This document shows, one piece after another, positions 39,701-48,305 of a stretch of DNA of 64,000 bases. Below the pieces are notes generated by a model. The model saw nothing but the letters and a program-made list of their open reading frames with translations, was not told where the DNA came from and did no database searches. Source of the DNA: Gautieria morchelliformis (lineage: Eukaryota; Basidiomycota; Agaricomycetes; Gomphales; Gomphaceae); contig WHVA01000014.1 of the NCBI GenBank assembly GCA_015179125.1, positions 62,001-126,000 of the forward strand. Direction: 5' to 3'. A program made the position numbers and the translations under genes. Numbering within the stretch: position 1 is the stretch's first letter; every line of letters begins with the position of its first letter.

Positions 39701-40156
39701 AGCTGCTGGTAGCGGATGAATTACGGGAGGTTGTTAAGGGCTTCCTAGCTAGGCTTGAAGTGGACGGCGTCGCATGTCAACCACCGACAAGTTCCGACGC
39801 GCACTGGACGACAGCTCTACGATGGTGCCCTAGGGAACTCCTCGACCTTATCAACTCTAAAGCCTGCAGAGGTGGGCATTTGACGGCAGGACGCTATTGC
39901 TGTTCTGACACTCGTAACAGGGGCGATAATGTTCAACGATCCTTTAGACATCGATCAGTGTAGGAGATTGATTTTTCAACTATCCAACACCGTATGGCCC
40001 TTCATCTGTGCGCACGGAAGGTGAGAGGTTGTTCCAGAAGTTTCACTTGACAAGGAAGGACACTGAGCTGCCTGTAGACCGTCTTTGGTGCCACTGACCA
40101 ACATGGAGTGGAGTGGAAGAAAGCATAAAAGTATAATATGGCATAGGTTGAAATAA
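36757..40156 (+). CDS. MLH3: DNA mismatch repair endonuclease Mlh3
   Basis: MutL homologue that with Mlh1 forms MutLgamma, needed for meiotic crossovers and some mismatch repair. N-terminal GHKL ATPase motifs are present: FELVQNSLDAGASQ, RDDGHGM, FGFRGE joined to ALSSSADIS, and GGKKLYYG. About ten introns are present. The C-terminal MLH domain carries the endonuclease motif DQHAADERIRVE (about 39341), the ACRG joined to AIMFND motif, and the metal-binding CAHGRPSLVPL near the end. All key metal ligands appear intact. The variable linker is poorly conserved as usual. Confidence 0.9.
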
Positions 40157-40421
40157 AGAAGTATCATATCTACGACTTGGTAGCATGCGACTTCTTCCGC
40201 TCATCGAATTCCGGTAAGCCCGAGAGGCGGCTCTAGACCCTTGAAGCTTGAAGCGTAAGGACACCGGCGGCGCAGCAAGAAACTAAATTGAGATGAGTGC
40301 AGCATCGGCGTCGGCCTTCGGTGACATAATACGAGTATTCGATCTATGACATCATTCGTGGCCCAAATTAGTACAAAGGGACCTTCTCTTCCGCCGTCTA
40401 TCTCCAACTGCCACAACAACA

Positions 40422-41081
40422 ATGTCTGCCCCACAACTTCGCAAACTTATCTACAAGCCAGACACACAGTCGACAGACGAGTTCATACTGATGGTCAACC
40501 TTGAGGAAGTGAGTGTGCGGTATTCTTGAATTCCCGGCTGTAAAATTGAGGGAGATGCGATTTATTCAGTACCACAAATATAAGGATGGAGGTCTGTTTT
40601 CTATCTCTCTTGTTCGTGTCCTATGGCTGACTCTCGTCTCCAGACACGTAAGTAGAGGAACCTGTGACGGAGAAAGCATGCTGATGTGCCGTGAAGCACC
40701 GTTCCCCTGGCGCAAGTCGTGGGATGTCAGTCCTCACTAACCAGCCCCTCATCCTCCGCCTCGATTTGTCTAATCCCCACCAGCATTTGATGTCTTTCAC
40801 AGCGGGCAAGGTAACCAGGGCAAGCTGGGCAAAGCGTCTAAGCAGCAGCTAGAGAACATATTTGAAACGTCGAGGGAGGACGACGTTGTCAAGTTCATGT
40901 TGGAGAAAGGGACTGTTCAGGGCGGCATTGAAATCTCTGGTGGCGGTATGGATAAATCCAGGTGAGCTGAGTTTAGCCTTCGTTTGTTATTGTTATTTAT
41001 CCCAGAGTTTCTTGCAGATTTGGCCAGTTGATAGATACCCGGGGTTCTGGAGGCGGACTCCGCGGACACAGTGGAAAATGA
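40422..41081 (+). CDS. RTC3: Rtc3/SBDS N-terminal-domain-like small protein, with a 4-nt microexon
   Basis: A small protein with the SBDS N-terminal fold; yeast Rtc3 binds RNA and affects RNA metabolism and stress. Exons: MSAPQLRKLIYKPDTQSTDE..., then YHKYKDG, then a microexon ACAC at 40644-40647, then TVPLAQVV. A further intron leads to SFDVFHSGQGNQGKLGKASK and VVKFMLEKGTVQGG, and the last exon is FGQLIDTRGSGGGLRGHSGK. The microexon is flanked by AG and GTAAGT and is the only way I found to keep the conserved GDTTVPLAQVV segment in frame. It ends with the conserved TRG-type tail. Confidence 0.85.
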
Positions 41082-41520
41082 TGCTCGTGTTGAATCTGGA
41101 GTGGGCTGTACTGATATGCACAAAGAATTGAAATTGTTTTGAAATCTTCCCTAATAGGATCGGTGCACGCGACACCACAAAAGCGAAGACAGGAAGACTT
41201 GCTGGCGTCGGAGCTCTTCTGCTCAGGTACGTGGTCAGGTGATGATACTTTGAAAATAGCTCCCATTGGCACTCTTGAAATTTCAACAATGCAGTGTGAC
41301 AGGCTACGCGATGGATGGTACCTCAGACAAACATTTCGAGATGCACTCCAGAATGCGCGACATGGAAGTATGGAAAGGGCAAAGGTGAGGAAGTACGTCG
41401 ATGGGTAAAGACCTTGGACGCTCGCACACGCCAGCGGTATACAAACCCTCTGGATGGCAGTGAAATGCCAACAATTTATGGTGAACTCGGAAAATGAGAA
41501 ACATCGGTTCAGGGAATAGA
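41082..41520 (+). other. possible small gene, unrecognised
   Basis: Coding-like exons follow the Rtc3 stop. An AG at 41158 opens GARDTTKAKTGRLAGVGALL, which splices plausibly (donor GTACGT near 41226, acceptor near 41294) to VTGYAMDGTSDKHFEMHSRM. The rest has two possible endings and no start codon was secured. No domain is seen. Confidence 0.3.
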
Positions 41521-41659
41521 TTGTGTCTTGCGAGGTAATATTTATGGCCTGGCATCTTATGCCGCGTTCCCGCTCCACCTCCGAGCCCTATCCCAGGACA
41601 AAAATATTGAGCTAACAAGTAAACGATCAAGGCTGCCAACCCGAAATGTCTCTTTCAAC

Positions 41660-42240
41660 GGGTTCAATATGCCCTTGTCTGCAAGATATTTGAACCACCG
41701 TGGGCGACCATCGGAGACACGAGAGACGCAGTACTCCAAGACCACAACTGTTTCCACTTTTGGGCAGTAGCAGCCTTGCCATCCAATTTGACGTCAAGGG
41801 CCGCTGTAAAGATCTGAAAGAAGTCATGCAAGCGAGATCGGTGCAACGTGAAACCCACTCTCAACTCCCTTTTCGAGAAGAGTCAAGCCATGCTCGATCT
41901 TAGCACCACCCATCCCATCATCTCTACCTCCCACGACAGCGGGAAGCAGACCGTCTTGTTCTATGCTCGAGCTTCTGCCTACACCGCACGAGCGAGAGCA
42001 GCAATGGCATGCCGATTAGCAGCCTTAGTAGATCCACCACCGCATGTCTGCAAGGTACCCAGAGCACAACGAAGTACTGCCCGCGTGGTCTGAGCAACAA
42101 ACTTATCGAATCCAAGAACAGCAATCACATACCTAATCCCAGTACCTAATCCCAGTAACGGAGCTACTTCCCGGGAGTCCGGGCAAGGGCGCGTATTTTA
42201 ATTGAGAGAGCGGATGTGAGATTGACATAGCTTACTGGAT
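41660..42240 (-). CDS. possible small conserved gene, unrecognised
   Basis: Two protein-like minus-strand exons: one reading FDKFVAQTTRAVLRCALG and TCGGGSTKAANRHAIAAL (near 42100-41980), the other reading AALDVKLDGKAATAQKWKQL and ASLVSPMVAHGGSN (near 41800-41670). An intron is expected between them; its limits and the start codon are unresolved. I do not recognise the family. The composition and the G/W-rich conserved look favour a real gene. Confidence 0.35.
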
Positions 42241-42627
42241 CAGTTTCCATTAATTGTAGTTTTTATGAGCCGGAGGGAAGGTCGAGTGGCGGCGAATACG
42301 TCGTCGCTGGTTTCTGGTTTCATGGAACCAGACGGCGGACGATGGCGACCTTGGTTTTGCCTATGACCAGCTTCTCCTGTAGCTCTTGAATATTTAGCCG
42401 TTCAGAAAACACGCTTCCTATGCAATGCGACGGTGGACAATCGACAGATGAGGGTGGGCATATATACATTGCACGGCAACAATCCAGTTCATGTAGGAGG
42501 AGGCAGGTCAACATACGTGATAAAACGTAGAATGATGTCCGTCACGTATATGTCTATAATGGTCGTTTGGCGTTTTTCTCTTTCTCGGATTCGGCCACCT
42601 GGACGACACATCAATAAATGAATGGAA
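42241..42627. other. intergenic interval
   Basis: 3' flank of the Rcf2-like gene. No gene or repeat recognised, apart from a short CCCAGTACCTAAT duplication just to its left (42137-42165). Confidence 0.4.
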
Positions 42628-43434
42628 TCAAAGGATAAGTAATCGGCGAACGGCAATAGCCCACGAATGGTCTGGCAAGGAATGCCGGTGGTACACCTCC
42701 TCCTTTACGCGTGAATGGGAGGAAAGCACAGCAGACGCGATAATTACACCAACAGTCAAACCTTGTGCCTGCGAAATGTAATCAATATATTCGCTGGAAT
42801 CTGGATTAAAAGATGCACGTACCCACATACGCGCTTGCACAATCTGCGGATTGTTAGACAAATTTGGTGCCGGCCAACAGAAGTTCCAGCATACCTTTTG
42901 TGGAAACGTCTGGTACGGATCTCGCATAATGATGCCGAAAGAGGCCACCATACTAGCCCCCCACGAGCCAAGGATGATGCCCCATTTGTTACGGCCGGAC
43001 CATTCGGCGATTTTTCCTTGAGTATCTAATGATTCCCAGTGACGCTGCTCGATAGACTTTGCAATATCCAACTCTTGTTTACCAATTCCAGTCCTGTAAC
43101 GAACATCAGCACACACATCTGTGCGAAGGAAATCATTGGCTCTTACCAGTGCTCACGCTCGAATTTGTGGCCCGCTTGTTCTGCAGCAATAACGAATGCT
43201 GGTACTACGACAGTGACGACACCCAGGGCTTTGATGGATAGTGGTAGGCTGCGATAGTACGGCCAACGTCGCTGGGCAATTAGAGAAGCCGGCAGAGCTA
43301 GTCCTAGTCCACCAAGGAATCCTTTCGCGCCACCAATGTAGGTGGCTCGTTGGTGCCCTTTGAGTTCTTCTTCGGTCAAAATCTGAGCGAGGAAATGAGA
43401 ACGAGACCAAAAATGAGTGACCACTTACTTTCAT
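42628..43434 (-). CDS. HIG1-domain protein, Rcf2-like respiratory supercomplex factor
   Basis: A mitochondrial inner-membrane protein expected to associate with complexes III and IV. The first coding exon is only ATGAAA (43429-43434). A GT-AG intron joins it to ILTEEELKGHQRATY, giving the family start MKILTEEE. There are hydrophobic spans in the N-terminal half (GGLGLALPASLIAQRRWPYY, LGVVTVVVPAFVIAAEQAG) and a C-terminal HIG1-like hairpin (GIILGSWGASMVASFGIIMR, IVQARMW joined to AQGLTVGVIIASAVL). An intron of 54 bases near 42780-42835 lies inside the hairpin. It diverges from the FG nucleoporin gene by 96 bases. Confidence 0.85.
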
Positions 43435-43530
43435 GCTGTACTTAAACGAGAATGTGCGACGCCTTGCTGACTCAGCTCTGGCTCCCCTTGTTTGAACAAC
43501 TCACAGATCACCACCCACTCGCGGTTTACC
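43435..43530. promoter_or_regulatory. 96-bp bidirectional promoter (Rcf2-like / FG nucleoporin)
   Basis: Intergenic space between two divergent start codons at 43434 (minus) and 43531 (plus). No obvious TATA or CACGTG box. Confidence 0.55.
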
Positions 43531-46500
43531 ATGAACAGTGACGACTACTTTCCCCGAGTCTTGGAGGATGATTCTCGACAACCGGAGATTAGTGTGCCAA
43601 GCGACGCGTCAAAGTGGGCTGCGGTACACGATGCTCTTGAGAACACAACCACCAACGCTGTAGTCTCCAGAAGTGGAACTGGTTCACTATTCACGGTGGC
43701 CTGGGTGCTTGGTCTCACACTTGGCCTGGTGTGGGTGTGGAGGAACGGTAGAACCGTGTTTCAACAGTGGCAGGAAAACGTGCACCGACGGCGGGTATAT
43801 TTTACACTAACCCGTTTTCATATATTAACTTCATGCTTCGTGTCTTCAGTGCGAACCGTAGACGACATGGTATCCCCGATGGCGATGACAGACCATTTAA
43901 TGTAGCATATGCCGCCGCCGCCTTGGCGCGAAAGCAACGGGAAGAAAAACTGCAGGCAGCCAAGTCCCAAACGCCGAGACGCCAGCCTCTCCAATCGGTA
44001 CTTGAGTCTGAGAGGGACGGAGAGTCTTTTGTATTGCGTCAGCGACCACACGCAGGTGCGACTGATCGCTCAAGTTTCCTTCATCATCCTCATTTAGAGT
44101 TTGGTTCAGCATCCTCAGACCAAACCATGTTTGTTCAAGGAAACACTGCACATCCATTGTCTAGTCGGGATGATGCCTTCGCGGCACCATACAAGTAAAG
44201 TTTTTACCATGGACGATTACATCACTCTCAACTCGCCTCTGTTTCAGCGTACAGCCCGGCAGTCAACCGCCAGCTTTTGAACCGCACGATCCTTACAATC
44301 CCAGCCGAGGTCCTAACCGGGACCAAGATAATCCACAGCCAGTCCCGCAAAGACTACACGCCAGTTCTTCTGACGCTAATAGCCGGAGGTTGCCAGGTGA
44401 CAGTGAAGCAGATTACTCACTCCCAGAACGCAGAAAGCACCACCAGGTTGACGACGATGACGATGACGACGAAGATCGAACATCAAAGAGGACACGTGTT
44501 AATGGGGAAGAATACATAGACGGCAATAATGACGCTCCTTGGATGCCTGGCGGCTCGCGTCGCGCTTCCCTTCAGGTTCCCAAGCGAGGATCGAAAAGGC
44601 ATGCTAATATTGAAAACGAAGGCGACTGGGAGATGTCACAGGACAAGCGTGCTCGCAAGGGTTCTTTGGCAATTCCAGAGTCTGACGCAGTGACTGATGA
44701 CGACGTCGATATGGCCCACGAGTCTTCAGATGTGGATCAGCCCACGCGTGGGACTAAACGAGAACGCGAAGAGCATGATTCTGTTGCTGGTGACGTTGCC
44801 GAGAACCCGGATAAGTTGCATAGACCTCAGCCGTCGCGCAAGCGACGAGCTGATGGAAGGGGAAAGGCAGAGGAGCCCTCGTCTCGTGGTCGCAAGCGAG
44901 ATCGGTCTCCTGAAATGCCTACATCAAATGACGAAGAAGGTGACGAAAGCGATACACAAGCGGCGCGTCACAAGCGTGGACGGCGACATAAAGATCCAGA
45001 AGAAGAGGCTGGGATGGTTTCCCCTGATGCATCCGAGTCGGACGACTTGCCTGGTTTTACTGAAGATCCTGCTTGTGGTGGTCGCAGAGCCGGCGAAATT
45101 TGGGAGGTGAATGGACAGTCTTTCAAGGTCGGGTTGGATGGCCGCCGCCTTCGTCATGCACTCGTCAAGCAGCAGCGAAGTAAATTTCCTATGGTTCGTG
45201 TAATTTTTCCCATTCCTGGCCTAAGGGAATTGACTCTCTGCACACAGCCCAAGGACTCCGCTCATAATGATGCCCGGACGAATGTTGACGTGGTAGTTGA
45301 GAAATGGCTAAACGATGACGAGTACAAAGCTGCAAAGGAGGCATTCCAGTTGGCGTGGCAAGACGCTAGCCCTAGCAGTACACCGGTCAAAGCAGAAGCT
45401 ACAGTGGAAGATGAGCATCCTTCATCGGCAGGAAAGCGCTTGCTCTGGGGAGGCCCTCCACCCAGCCCTGTAAAAGTTCGTGCATCTATTAGCTCCTCAT
45501 CTAACATTCGGAATCCTTTCGACCTGGCACCAAGTAACGTTGGTCGTCGTGTTGCGTCGGCCCAATTACTCATGAACAATCCTGGCGAGAGTCCGAAGTT
45601 GCGTTCCTCCAAATCATTCTCGAAGTGGGAGAAGCAGGACATGGAGGCAAATTCGTTGAAGAAGATGCGGGAGAGACTGGAAAAGGAGAAGGCGCAGGAG
45701 AAGAAGCAGGACAAAGAGAAAGAGAAGGCGAAGTCTTGTCTGCCGGCCGCTCCAGTATCCACTCCCCTGGCCGCGACGACGAATAAACCCACCCAAGAGA
45801 CTAAGTCGACTGCTGCACCCGTCGCCGCCACTCCTGTGCCCTTAGAGACGAAAACACCTGCCCTCGGCGCTCCTTCACCTTTTGCCAAACCGCCATCAAG
45901 CACCCCTGCCGGATCTATACCCAACTTCTTTGCGAAGCCTGTGACCACGCCTGCGGCCACTCCTTTTGGAGGTACGCCCCAGCCTTCCACCGCGTCACCA
46001 TTTTCCACGCAAGCCTCCACTTCGTCGTCAGCCACAACGGCACCCACAGCCCCGAAGGCGTCCTTCACGTTCGGGCAGACACCTACGTCGACTTCTACAG
46101 CATCTGAAGTAAATAAGGGCGTCGAGTCCAAACCGTCGTTTTCCTTCGGCCCAACGTCTTCGACACCAACGTCTACTTCGACCACTTCCTTCGGTCCAGC
46201 TACGACCAGTGCCTCCCAGCCATCTCTCAGCTTCGGTCCCTCTTCGCAGGCCAACACGAACGATGCTCCCAAATCTTCTCCCTTCAGTTTCGCTAAGCCT
46301 ATAGCCCCATCTACTACCTCCGCGGAGCAGGGGAAATCTTTAATGAGTAGTCCTTTCGCCAAGCCAGACTCACAGCCGGTATCCACTCCTTCCTTAACAC
46401 CCGCAGTCAATTCGCCTTTTTCTTCTAATCAATCAACACCGCCTTCGCAAACCACGACTCAGAAACAACCCGCTTTCCAGTTCGGTACACCAAGCACAGC

Positions 46501-47977
46501 ACAAAAGCCCAGTTCAGGGACTCCGTTTGGGACCGGTCCGAGCTCTGGTTCACTATTGAATCGACTGGGACCCGCTCCTGCGTCTGATCCATCACAGGCC
46601 AATACCACAACACAAAACGCGTGGACTCAGCCATTTGGTGGTCTTGGCTCGTCTACAAATACCAACAATACCAAGGTGCCCTCTACGAACATTTTTGGGC
46701 AAGCACAGTCGCAGTCGCAGTCGAAGCCACAACAGGAGTCCTCGAATATACTTGAGAGCGGCAACAAGCCATCCCCGTTCACACCCTCCGGTCCACCTAA
46801 GAACATATTTGGGCAGCCATCTTCTACATCTACACCGACAGCAACGCCTCCTTTTTCGTTTGGTAGTGCCCCGGGCACATCCAGTGTGTCAAACGCGGCG
46901 GCCTCTCCTATATTTGGCAGACCTAGTGGTCAGTCTGAAACATTGACGTCACAGCCAGCTACAGTATCAGTATTTGGGACGTCTAGCAGTCAGGCTACAT
47001 CGTCAGCGTTGACACCAGCCTCTTCTGTATTTGGAAAGCCTCCCGGACAACCTGATGCTGCACAGCCCGCTGGCCCCTCCATATTTGGGAAGCCTAGCAG
47101 TCAGCCTGGAGCATCAGCTTCACACTCGGCCACCCCATCAATATTTGGAAAACCTAGTGGTCAGTCTGAAGCATCAGCGTCGACGCCAGCACCAGTGTTT
47201 GGAAAACCCACCGGTCAGCCTGGAGCAGCGTCATCGGCCACCCCCTCAATATTTGGGAAGCCTGGCTTTGGTCGGCCTGAGGCATCACCAGCACCCTCAG
47301 TATTTGGAAAACCAGCCGGACAGACTGGAGCATCGGCGCCACAGTCGGCCACTTCGTCGATATTTGGAAAACCTAGTGGTCAGTCTGAAGCTTCTGCGTC
47401 GACGCAAGTACCCTCAGTATTTGGGCAACCCGCCGGACAAACTGGTGCCTCAGCGTCACAGTCGGCCACTTCGTCGATATTTGGAAAACCTAGTGGTCAG
47501 TCTGAAGCTTCTGCGTCGACGCAAGTACCCTCAGTATTTGGGCAACCCGCCGGACAGACTGGGGCCTCAACGTCACAGTCGGCCACTTTGTCGATATTTG
47601 GAAAACCCAGCTTTGGTCAGTCTGAAGCATCAGCGTCGATGCCATCACCTTCGGTATTTGGGAGGCCTAGCGGTCAATCTGAATCATCAGCGTCGACGCC
47701 AGCACCCTCAGTATTTGGGAGGCCTAGCGGTCAGCCTGAATCATCAACGTCGCAACAAAAACCTTCGCAGTCGTTTAATTTTGGAGGAAACAGCAATTCA
47801 TTCGCTTCCTCACCAAACACCAACGCTTTCCAGCCTTCTCAATCTTCAACAGGTGCTGAGGCGCCTCCGGCCGCTCCAAATAATCTTTTCGGTTTCGGAC
47901 AGTCATCATCCACCACCACCTCAGGAACAAATGCATTTGGATTCTTAAATAAGCCAGCTGAAGGAGAGAAGAAGTGA
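43531..47977 (+). CDS. FG-repeat nucleoporin with an N-terminal membrane span (POM121-like order)
   Basis: Exon 1 (start 43531) encodes about 80 residues with one hydrophobic helix at residues 51-70 (SLFTVAWVLGLTLGLVW), followed by basic residues. The next exons read NRRRHGIPDGDDRPF and RKQREEKLQAAK, then a long Arg/Lys/Asp-rich region with many possible nuclear localisation signals. After that come a conserved block (GEIWEVNGQSFKVGLDGRRL), a 54-base in-frame intron (45194-45247) and about 30 FG dipeptides in FGKP, FGQP and FGRP settings to the end. The second exon has no usable ATG, so it must join exon 1, but the only in-frame join uses a GC donor near 43793, so this junction is provisional. 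Such proteins line the nuclear pore channel. Confidence 0.75.
47357..47600 (+). repeat. 117-bp tandem repeat inside the FG region
   Basis: Two nearly identical 117-base units (39 codons each) start near 47361 and 47478. Both carry FGKPSGQSEASAST and VPSVFGQPAGQTGAS. Flanking FG units are more diverged, so this is a recent duplication. Confidence 0.85.
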
Positions 47978-48305
47978 ACTATGTATGGCCATTATATGAA
48001 ACCTTGATTCTATGCTTTGGATGTCCACTGTTAAGTCTGTAATTAAGATATCATATTGTTTAGAAATATGATGTATTGTGTGTATGCATGTATATACTAA
48101 CTATGTGGAAGGAGTACGTGTATCTATGGGATGACACAATGCAAGATTGAACGATGGGATGTGCACATTATTTGCATAACAAGATTGAGGCTGACCATAA
48201 ATGAAGTGCGATTGAAACATTTGAGATGAAGGCTTGGTTGAGGCTATGATGTAGCAATGTAAAGGATCGGAAATAACCAGAAAAATGGCTTGATAGTCGA
48301 ATGCT
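47978..48305. other. convergent 3' intergenic interval
   Basis: AT-rich 3' flanks of two convergent genes. No gene seen. Confidence 0.5.

Noticed and set aside
40997..41578. 193-codon minus-strand frame opposite the Rtc3 end
   Set aside because: It overlaps well-supported Rtc3 exons and shows no domain or splice support.
45262..46410. 382-codon open frame on the minus strand
   Set aside because: It is antisense to the FG nucleoporin. Its GV/EG-rich composition is the mirror of the Ser/Thr/Pro FG code, with no domain.
47031..47948. 305-codon plus-strand frame within the FG region
   Set aside because: It is a shifted frame of the FG repeat DNA, producing repetitive LENLVVSLK strings.
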